Of a DNA stretch of 64,000 nucleotides, positions 46,665-58,600 are shown piece by piece (positions within the stretch are counted from its first letter, which is position 1; each line of letters opens with the position of its first letter). Source of the DNA: Armigeres subalbatus (taxonomy: Eukaryota > Arthropoda > Insecta > Diptera > Culicidae). The notes beneath the pieces were generated by a model. That model ran no database searches and was not told the DNA's origin. It saw only the letters and a program-made list of their open reading frames with translations. The stretch spans positions 74,381,203 to 74,445,202 of the forward strand of contig NC_085139.1 in the NCBI RefSeq assembly GCF_024139115.2. Reading direction: 5' to 3'. Position numbers and translations under genes: made by a program.

Positions 46665-49600
46665 TCACCTACCCTCGTCCGCCAGTTGTTCCTGTTCGTC
46701 ATCTTTGAGCTGGGCCCAGCTGGCTGGACCCCGGAAGCAAAATACTTTTCGTCCGGACAGTTCCCGCTTGATGCGCTGGCGCCAAACGATCAGCACGAAG
46801 AAGATAAGCACTCCGTGGAGGCAATTAATGGAATCGATCAAAAACCTAGGAGCAGAACAGAAGAACGCCGATTTCAAGTGGAAATTAGAATAGAAAACAC
46901 ATCGCATTCGTCGTCAAGAATGTTAAAGTGCATTTAAAGTGCACCCACTCGAGAAAGAATAGAAAGGAGTAGAGCCAGCCACACACTCACCAGAACCAAG
47001 ACCGATGTAGACGTCCGTCTTCCACGTGGAAGGAAATTATTTCAAAAATCCAGATCAGTCCGGCCAGGAGGAACAGCTTCAAGTAGAGCATGCATCTGCA
47101 ATAACGGAAGGGTGGATAAAATGTATTCGCCTCATACAAAAGAGAAAATTTGTCCATAAAAAATTGTCAGCAGCGAAGAAAATCAAGCAATATCAAAATT
47201 CTTCTTGTTCGACAGTATCAATGTTTTTTTTTTTTGGAAAATAAATGCTACTTTTTGGGACTTTTGTATATCTGCCCTAAAGAATGAAGTAGAAGAAATA
47301 ACGTAACACTTATCATCCGCAGCAGTCAAACTTTCAGAATAGGCTGGACTTTACTTACTTGTAACGGAGTGCTTTCTTTCGATCCGGGCTAATGTCGTCG
47401 CCGCTGGCATGCAGATGATAGCTGGTCCAAACGAAGAGGAAAATGTTGATGGTGAGCATGACACTCAATGGCAGATAGACGAAGTAGGACTGCTCCCGCT
47501 CCGCTGCATGAAGGAAAAAGATATACGAAGATTACGAGTTAGAGAATTGTGTCTGGACGAAGAAAATAGAACTACGGCAACGAAATGGAACATAAATAGG
47601 AAAATGAAATCAAAATTGGATGCATGAATCATGGGCCGAGTAGGGTGTGGACGGGTGGGAAGGAGTAACACATCTTGGCAAAACTTGATTGCTACTGCAT
47701 TCGTCAGCTGAGTTCAGTATGTCCCATTTTCCAGGGACGCATTCAAATGTTTTCGGAAAGCGCACATGGTATCCAAAACCAAAACAGATACCCATCTGGA
47801 TTCCAAAAATCGTTTTGAAATAATTTAGAATTCATTAGATTTTCCACAATATCGAGTAAACCCGTTCTCAAATTAAACCCTTCTACTTTCATGTCCACGT
47901 AATTGTAACGAAACATCCTGCGACATGACGGCATATTTTCCACCAACGTCAGTTCGCTCATCTTCCTGATAAGATTGGACGTCAACTCCGCAACTCCCAC
48001 GGTCCCTAACACCTATAACACCTTCCCACCCGAACGCTATCAATATGGTAATCTCGCGCTTTATCGGCTCAACTAATAAACATTCCAGGATATTACATGT
48101 GTCACGGCGAAGCAAACTGATACGTACTTCGAAACCAGCAGGATATTTCCCCGAACGTTGGATTCCGCATGTGGTAGATGTAGACCATGGCTGTTAACGT
48201 GAGCGCGACCGTGTGTGCGTAGATGTGATTCAGGACGTACCAAGCCTTCTCTCTGATTTTCCACCGTCGTGCGCTGTGAATGATAGCAAGAACAGAATCG
48301 GAATTTGAATCAGTTACCGGCACCAACCGCAATCTCCTCAGTTGGAAATCAATCGCAATTTACGCAGTCGATTCCTTCCAACCGGAGCAACGTTCCATCG
48401 TTGCTGACTAATCGATGGGATTTCCGACTGACTGGCAGACTGTTTGTCTGTTTGTTGGCCCATCAACGTAGGTGAAGGGCATATCCCCGATCCCCCAACG
48501 TGCAATGCACATTATGATGGGAATTATGTAAAAATCAGACCCACATGCCAACGTCATTCCAGTGATGACCAACATGACTTATCCATTACTCATTGTCAGT
48601 CGGGGCCTCCTGTGCGAATCAAAAATCTACTTTACTACCGGAGGGGGACGTCCCCAACGGTTATTACTCACACTGTCAACTTCCAGACGTTGGCCATCAC
48701 CGTGTTCAACCATGCGAAGTAGCTGATCATGAAGAAGTACATCAGGAAGGCTGTAACAAAAGAAAAAGATAAATCTATTAGTTCAGTGGTTCTCACCTGG
48801 TGGTAGTACTGTAGAAGTGTCTCGACTTTTTGCGCAAACACATTTCGAAGTTGAGAAAAGTATCTTTACCAGATGAAGCAGGTTTGATTTTGGCTCGATT
48901 TTTGGCACTAGGGTTGAATTCGGATTGATTTCAGATTTTATTTGGAATATTTACAGACATTGAATGTGAATTAAGATTTTCTGATCTGGAAGCGATTTTC
49001 GTACATTAGATTTGAAATATTTTCAGTTTCAATCAGGTTTTTATTGCGTATCAATTGAATTTAAATTCGAATTCATTTGAATTTTTAAGGGTACGAATCG
49101 GTTGTAGATTGGATATGAAGTAAAATTAAACGTTTGTTTGATCTGTATCTGGATTAGGAATATATTTGGTTCAGATATTGTATCCGACATTGATTTGAAA
49201 TGGACTGGGATTAGATTTGGATTGAATTCTAATAAAATTTTTGTTGGATTTGGATATGATTTTGATTGGATTTCGAAGGGATTTGGATTGATTTTTAATT
49301 AAATTTGGATTAGTTTTAGATTGGGTTTGGATAGGATTCTGATTGGTTTAAAATTTGAATTGAATTGGATTTGGATTGAATTTGGATTAGATTTGTATTG
49401 GATTTGCAATTGAATAGGATTTGAATTGGACTTGATTCGAATTTTGATTTGATTTGGATTGAGTTTTGGTTGAATTTAGATTGTATTTTGGATTGTATTT
49501 GGAATTGGAGCAGATTTTTATTCTCTTTGATTTGGATCTGAAATGGATTTGGATTGGATTTGGATTCGCATTGGATATGCTTTGAATGTGATTTGGATTG

Positions 49601-52600
49601 GACTGGAGTTAGATTGCGTTTGGATTGGCTTTGGGTTCGATTTGAATTGAATTATGTATGGATTTTAGATTTGAGTTGAATTTAGATTGGATTGGGACTG
49701 GATTGGATTTGAATTGGACTTGTGTTGGATTTGGATTTCGATTAGATGTGGATTGGATTTCGATTTGAGGTTGATTGGTTTTGTATCTGATTTTGAATGT
49801 ATTTTTTTTTGTTTTGGATTAATTTCGAATCTATTTTCATAGGATTTTGAATAGATTTGTTTGGATTTTTTCTAAATTTGGACTAAATGTGAATAGAATT
49901 TAAAAAATATTCCGATACAATTTAAACTTGATTGAAATTCGATAAGATTGGATGTAGATTTAAAGAGGATTGGATTGGAATAGGATTTGGTTAATATTTG
50001 GATTAAATTTAGATTAAATTTGGATTGGATCCGGATTGGGTTTGGATTGGATTTGGAGTGGATTTGGATTGGATTGGATTTGAAATTGGATTGAATTTTG
50101 GTCGCATTTGGATTGGATCTGGGATGGATTTCGACTGAATTTGGTTTGGATTCGGATTGGATTTGGTTTGGATTTGAATTGAATCTGGAATGGATTTGGA
50201 CTGGATTTTTTTTTGGATTTGGTTTGGATTGGATTTGTATTGGAATTGAAATCGATTGGATTTGGATTGGACTGAATTTGGGTTGCATTTAGATAGGATT
50301 TAGATTGGATTTAGATCGAGATTTAGATTGAATTTGAATTGGATTTTTATTGAATTTGGATTCGATTTGGATTTGGATTGAATTTGGATTTGGATTTGGA
50401 TTGGATTTTAATTTGATTTGGATTGGATTTATTTTGGATTTGGAATTGATTTGGATTGGATTTGGATTCGATTTGGAATTGATTTGAATTGGATTTGGAT
50501 TTGATTTGAATTGGATTTTGATTGGATTAGGAATTCATTTGGATTGGATTTGAATAGGATATGGAATTGATTTGGATTGGATTTGGGTTGGATTTGAACT
50601 GGATTTTGATTGGATTTTGATTTGATTTGGATTGGATTTGGATTATATTTGGATTGGATTTGGATTGGATTTGGATTTGATTTGAATTGGATTTGGATTG
50701 GATTTGGATTGGATTTGGATTGGATTTGGATTGGATTTAGATTGGACTTGGATTTGGATTGGATTTGGATTAGATTTGGATTGGATTTGAATTGGATATG
50801 GAATTGATTTGGATTGGATTTGGGTTGGATTTGAATTGGATTTTGATTGGATTTGGATTGGATTTGGATTAGATTTGGATTGGATTTGAATAGGATATGG
50901 AATTGATTTGGATTGGATTTGGGTTGGATTTGAATTGGATTTTGATTGGATTTGGATTTTGATTTGATTTGGATTGGATTTGGATTGGATTTGGATTGGA
51001 TTTGGATTGGATTTGGATTGGATTTGGATTGGATTTGGATTGGATTTGGATTGGATTTGGATTATATTTGGATTATATTTGGATTGGATTTGGATTGGAT
51101 TTGAATTGGATTTGGATTGGATTTGGATTGGATTTGGATTAGATTTGGATTTGATTTGAATAGGATATGGAATTGATTTGGATTGGATTTGGGTTGGATT
51201 TGAATTGGATTTTGATTGGATTTGGATTTTGATTTGATTTGGATTGGATTTGGATTGGATTTGGATTGGATTTGGATTGGATTTGGATTGGATTTGGATT
51301 GGATTTGGATTGGATTTGGATTGGATTTGGATTGGATTTGGATTGGATTCGAATTGGATTTGGATTGGATTTGGATTGGATTTAGATTGGACTTGGATTT
51401 GATTTGGATTTGGATTGGATTTGGATTGGATTTGGATTAGATTTGGATTGGATTTGGATTGGATTTGGATTGGATTTGGATTAGATTTGTATTAGATTCG
51501 GATTGAATTTGGATTGGATTTGGATTGGAGTTGGATTGGAGTTGGATTGGATTTAGGTAAGATTTGGATTGGAGTTGGATTGGACTTGGGTTAGATTTGG
51601 ATAGAATTTGAATTAAATTTGAAATGAATTTGGATTTGATTCAATTTAATTGGATTGGGTTTGGATTGGATTTGGATTGGATTTGAATTGGATTTTGATT
51701 GGATTCGGAATTCATTTGGATTGGATTTGAATTGAATTTGAAATTAACTTGGATTGGATTTGATTGGATTTTGATTGGATTTGGATTCGAATTTGGATTG
51801 AATTTGGGTCGCATTTAGATTGAATTTGGATCGGATTTGGATTGGATTTGGAATTGATTTGGATTGGATTTGGATTTGGATTTGATTTGGATTGGATTTT
51901 GATTGGATTCGGAATTCATTTGGATTGTATTTGAATTGGATTTGGAATTGATTTGGATTGGATTTGGATTGGCTTTGGATTGGATTTTTATTGGATTTGG
52001 ATTGGATTTTGATTGGATTCGGAATTCATTTGGATTGGGTTTGAATTGGATTTGGAATTGATTTGGATTGGATTTGGATTTGATTTGGATTGGATTTGAC
52101 TTGGATTTTGATTGGATTTGGATTCGAATTTGGTTCGAACTTGGTTCGCATTTAGATTGAATTTGGATCGGATTTGGATTTGATTTGTATTGGATTTTGA
52201 TTGGATTCGGAATTCATTTGGATTGGATTTGAGTTAGATTTGGAATTGATTTGGATTGGATTTGGATTTGATTTGGATTGGATTTGGATTTGATTTGGAT
52301 TGGATTTTGATTGGATTCGGAATTGATTTGGATTGGATTTGAATTGGATTTGGAATGGATTTGGATTTGGATTTGATTTGAATTGGATTTGGAATGGATT
52401 TGGATTTGGATTTGATTTGTATTGGATTTGAATTGGATTTTGATTGGATTTGGATTTTGATTGGATTTGGATTGGATTTGGGTTGCATTTAGATTGAATT
52501 TGGATCGGATTTGGATTGGATTTAGATTTGATTTGGATTGAATTTTGATTACATTTGGATTGGATTTGCATATGGATTGGATTTTTAATGGATTCGAAAT

Positions 52601-55600
52601 TCATTTGGATTGGATTTGAGTTAGATTTGGAATTGATTTTGATTGAATTTGGATTTGATTTGGATTTGATTTGGATTTGATTTGGATTGGATTTGGATTG
52701 GATTTGGATTGGATTTGGATTGGATTTGGATTGGATTTGGATTGGATTTGGGTTAATTTTGGATTGGATTTGGATTAGATTTGAGATGAATTTGGATTGG
52801 ATTTAATTCAAATGGATTGGATTTGGATTGGATTTGGATTGGATTTGGATTGGCTTTGGATTGGATTTTGATTGGATTTGGAATTCATTTGGATTGGATT
52901 TGGATTTGATTTGGATTGGATTTAAATTGGATTTTGATTGGATTTGGAATTCATTTGGATTGGATTTGAATTGGATTTTCAATTGATTTGGGTTGGATTT
53001 GATTGGATTTTGATTGGATTTGGATTTTGATTGGATTTGGATTCGAATTTGGATTGAATTTGGGTCGCATTTAGATTGAATTTGGATCGGATTTGGATTT
53101 GATTTGGATTGGATTTTGATTGGATTCGAATTCGTTTGGATTGGATTTGAGTTAGATTTGGAATTGATTTGAATTGGATTTGGATTTGATTTGGATTTGA
53201 TTTGGATTGGATTTGGATTGTATTTGTATTTGATTTGGATTGGATTTTGATTGGATTCGGAATTCATTTGGATTGGATTTGAATTGGACTTGGAATTAAT
53301 TTGGATTGGATTTGGGTTTTATTTGGATTGGATTTTGATTGGATTTGAATTGGGATTGAATTTGGGTCGAATTTAGATTGAATTTGGATCGGATTTGGAT
53401 TGGATTTGAATTGAATATGGATTGGATTTGTATTGGATTTGGATTGGCGTTGGATTAGATTTGGGTTAGATTTGGATTGGATTTGGATTGGATTTGGATT
53501 GGATTTGGATTGGAGTTTGATTGAAGTTGGATTGGATTTGGGTTAGATTTTGATTGGATTTGGATTGGATTCGGAATTCATTTGGATTGGATTTAGATTT
53601 GATTTGGATTGTATTTCGATTGGTTTCGGAATTCATTTGGATTGGATTTGAGTTAGATTTGGAATTGATTTGGATTTGATTTGGATTGGATTTGGGTCGG
53701 ATTTGGATTGGATTTGGATTGGATTTGGATTGTATTTGTATTTGATTTGGATTGGATTTTGATTGGATTCGGAATTTATTTGGATTGGATTTGAATTGGA
53801 TTTGGAATTAATTTGGATTGGATTTGGGTTTTATTTGGATTGGATTTTGATTGGATTTGGATTGGATTTGGATTTGAATTGGGATTGAATTTGGGTCGCA
53901 TTTAGATTGAATTTGGATCGGATTTGGATTGGATTTGAATTGAATTTGGATTGGATTTGGATTGTATTTGGATTGGATTTGGATTGGAGTTGGATTAGAT
54001 TTGGGTTAGATTAGGATTGAATTTGGATTGGATTTAGATTGGATTTGGATTGGATTTTTATTGGATTTGGATTGGAGTTTGATTGAAGTTGGATTGGGTT
54101 TGGGTTAGATTTTGATTGGATTTGGATTGGATTCGGAATTCATTTGGATTAGATTTGGATTTGATTTAGATTGGATGTCGATTGGATTCGGAATTCATTT
54201 GGATTGGATTTGAATTGGATTTGGAATTGATTTGGATTTGATTTGGGTTGGATTTGAATTGAACTGTGATTGGATTTGGATTTTGATTGGATTTGGATTC
54301 GAATTTGGATTGAATTCGGATCGGATTTGGATTTGATTTGGATTGGATTTTGATTGGATTCGGAATTCATTTGGATTGTATTTGAATTGGATTTGGAATT
54401 GATTTAGATTGGATTTGAATTGGCTTTGGATTGGATTTTGATTGGATTCGGAATTCATTTGGATTGGATTTGAATTGGATTTGGAATTGATTTGGATTGG
54501 ATTTGGATTTGGATTTGATTTGGATTGGATTTGAATTGGATTTTGATTGGATTTGGATTCGAATTTGGATTGAATTTGGGTCGCATTTAGATTGAATTTG
54601 GATCGGATTTGGATTTGATTTGGATTGGATTCGGAATTCATTTGGATTGGATTTGAGTTAGATTTGGAATTGATTTGGATTGGATTTGGATTTGATTTGG
54701 ATTTGATTTGAATTGGATTTGGATTGGATTTGGAATTGATTTGGATTGGATTTGGGTTGGATTTGAATTGGCTTTTGATTGGATTTGGATTTTGATTGGA
54801 TTTGGATTAGAATTTGGATTGAGTTTGGGTCGGATTTGGATTGGATTTGGATTTGATTTGGATTGGATTTGAATTGGGTTTTGATTGGATTCGGAATTTA
54901 TTTGGATTGAATTTGAATTGGATTTGGAATTGATTTGGATTGGATTTGGGTTGGATTTGAATTGGATTTTGATTGGATTTGGATTCGAATTTGGATTGAA
55001 TTTGGGTCGCATTTAGATTGGATTTTTATTGAATTTGGATCGGATTTGTATTGTATTTTGATTGGATTTGGATTGGATTTGGATTAGATTTGGATTGGAT
55101 TTGGATTGGATTTGGATTGGATTTGGATTGGATTTAGATTGGAGTTTGATTGGAGTTGGGTTGGATTTGGGTTGGATTTTGATTGGATTTGGATTGGATA
55201 TGGATTGGATTTGGATTGGATTCGGAATTCATTTGGATTGGATTTGGATTTGATTTGGATTGGATTTCGATTGGATTCGGAATTCATTTGGATTGGATTT
55301 GAATTGGATTTGGAATTGATTTGGATTGGATTTGAATTGGATTTTGATTGGATTTGGATTCGAATTTGGATTGAATTTGTGTCTTATATAGATTGAATTT
55401 TGATTTTATTTGGATTGGATTTGGATTGGATTTGAATTGGATTTGGATTGGATTTGGATTAGATTTGGATTTGGATTTGATTTGGATTGGATTTTGATTG
55501 GATTCGGAATTCATTTGTATTGGATTTGAATTAGATTTGGAATTGATTTGGAATGGATTTGTATTTGATTTGGATTGGATTTTGATTGGATTCGGAATTC

Positions 55601-58600
55601 ATTTGAATTCAATTTGAATTGGATTTGGAATTGATTTGGATTGGATTTGGGTTGGATTTGAATTGGATTTTGATTGGATTTGAATTCGAATTTGGATTGA
55701 ATTTGGGTCGCATTTAGATTGGATTTTGATTGAATTTGGATCGGATTTGTATTGGATTTTGATTGGATTTGGATTGGATTTGGATTGGATTTGGTTTTTA
55801 TTTGCATTGGATTTGGATTGGATTTGGATTAGATTTGGGTTGGATTTGGATTGGGTTTGGTTTTTATTTGCATTGGATTTGGATTGGATTTGGATAGGAT
55901 TTGCTTTAAATTTGGATTGGATTTAGATTGTATTTAGATTGGATTTGAATTGGATTTGGATTGGATTTGGATTGGAGTTGGATTGGATTTGGGTTAGATT
56001 TGGATTGGATTTGGATTGGATTTGAAATGAATTTGGATTGGATTTAATTAGATTTGGATTGGATTTAGATAGGATTTGGATTGAATTTTAATGGGATTTG
56101 AATTGGATATTATTAGGTTTTTGATTTATTTGAATTAAATTTGGCTTGTACTTGGATTTGGTTTATATTTCTATTTTATTTGGATTTTGTTTGAACTGGA
56201 TTTGGATTGCTTTTGGATTAGAATTGGTATTGGATTTATATCTATTTTGAGTTCGATTGGATTTCAATTGGGATTGAATTGAGTTTTTATTGGATTAGTA
56301 TTGGATATGAATCAAATTGGGATTGGATGAGGATTATATTTGGACTGCATATGAATAAGTTTTGGATTTTTATTGTTTTTGACTTATATTGGTTTTTGAT
56401 TCGATTTGGTTTGGATTAGTATGGGATTTGGACTAGTTTTCTGAACTTCAATATAAGTTTAGAAGATCAAGTTGCGACGATCGAGGCTTGTGTGAGGATT
56501 TGAATTGATTAGACATGGTTTTAGATTCATTTCTGGTTTGGGTTGTATTGATTTTAGTTTATGCTCGTGTTTGATTTGAAGTGGTCCTTGATTTATTTTG
56601 TGTTGAATTAACATATGATTCAAATTTACTTTTAATGTAGTTTTCGCAACTGGTAAATTAAGATTCTGATGTTTCCCGATTTGCATTTAGGAACCTCTAA
56701 TCACCGAACAATATCGCATCGAATTGAGTGGTCATCTGGCTACCTGTAACAAAGGCTCACTTGATAGGGGGTCAATCCCTTCCAGACACGTGCCCACGCC
56801 TCGCATGTTACGAATCAAGGGAGACATAAATTTAATCTCGTAATGCCCAGCAGTGCACCAGTCAATCATTGGGTCGAAGCCGGCCGGCGGCGTATCGGAG
56901 CGAGTGCGTTCGTCTCCGCTGGCAATAAATTATTTTGGGGTGTTTTCCCCCAAACGCTACTGTTGCTGTTTGCGTGCACAGATTCCGTGCGACGGCGATT
57001 CCTTCATCCTTTTGCGCTAAGAGGTGCGATGACTGATGGAGTTAGTTTTTCCAGTCAGTACACCCAACCCACCTAGTGTTCGATAAAATAATCTGACTCT
57101 CGAGGCCTAATGAAACAAAAGTACGGTTGCTTAACATTGAATGTTGCTGTTAATGTGGAAGGCTTATTTTTTCCTTTATTTGTATAACTAGAACAGTTGG
57201 CAATCGATTGGAAAATATCGATTTCGTTGGTCCCATGTGCAATATCGGAACGGGAATGTCCAAACATTACAAGCAACCGTATCTTGAGATCCAATCTCCC
57301 CCCTTGTTGGTTGCATAAGGCCAAGGCCTGTTTCTCACGCTCAAGGCGAGAAAATGGATCTCGGTGTCAACGGCAGCACTCACTTTGATGTCTGTGCTGC
57401 CGGGTGAAGTATTATTCTTGGTTACCGGGCAAGGGAAGATTGATCGATCGGTGGTAGGCTTCTTCGGCTTGCCTTCACGTGGGTGTGAATTCATGACACG
57501 TGAAATTGCCTCCTGAATTGGGAATTACTTTACCGTGTGGTTCACTGAGCTGCAAATAAGAACAATGGGGTTTGGGGTTTTTTGGAGTGGTGTTTCGAGT
57601 GAATTCAGTAGCTGGTATATCGTTTACCTGTGAAATTGGTGTGACAATATATATGATGCTAGTAATAATCGTGAGATTATTTACTGTGTGATCTTGAAGA
57701 ATTGAAGAAATTGAAGGGTATGGAAGAATTGGAGAAATTTAAGGAAACGAAAAAATTTAAATAATTGAATGATTTTAAGAATTTGTTGGAAATTTAGTAA
57801 AAGAAGAAAATAAAGGAATTGAAGGAATTTGAAATATAAAAGGAATTACAGAAGTTCAAGTAATTTGAGGAATTTTAAGAATTGAAGTAAATGTTGGAAT
57901 TTGAGCAAATGATGGATATAATGGAATGGAAAAAAATGAGAGAATTGATGGAAATGAAGAAAATATAGGAAATGGATTGAAGGAATCGAATGATTTTAAA
58001 CAATTGAAAGAATTTGATAAATTGACGAGGTCTCCAGTACACTTGTGCGTCGCCGCACCACGCCGCCGCCACTGACGATTTTCTTGCGCCACCGCCTTCC
58101 GGAGGAATTCCTGGAGGAACTTCCGGAGGAATTCCTGGAGGAACTTCCGGAGGAATTCCTGGAGGAACTTCCGGAGGAATTCCTGGAGGAACTTCCGGAG
58201 GAATTCCTGGAGGAACTTCCGGAGGAATTCCTGGAGGAACTTCCGGAGAAATTCCTGGAGGAACGTCCGGAGGAATTCCTGGAGGAACTTTCGGAGGAAT
58301 TTCTGGAGGAACTTCCGGAGGAATTCCTGAAGGAACTTCCGAAGGAATTCCTGGAGGAACTTCCGGAGGAATTCCTGAAGGAACTTCCGAAGGAATTCCT
58401 GGAGGAACTTCCGGAGGAATTCTTGAAAGGAACTTCTGGAGTAATTCCTGGAGGAACTTCCGGAGGAATTCCTGGAGGAACTTGTTGGGAGTATTAACCC
58501 AACATTTCGGTTAGTCGGATGTAGGAGCAAAAACACATCTGCTACTTATTAGAACTGCTATTGCCAAATGAATTCAATCTTTTCTGGAGAAGTTCCCACG

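Noticed and set aside
40814..55926. Many frames encoding [10 protein letters not shown] or [11 protein letters not shown] repeats
   Set aside because: Translations of the 11-bp satellite and its complement. The period of 11 nt gives an 11-residue peptide repeat in any frame.
57073..57494. Minus-strand frame with a faint PHD-finger-like Cys/His spacing
   Set aside because: Only a few of the expected ligands are present, and the frame breaks quickly. It is too weak to call; at best BEL/Pao gag debris.
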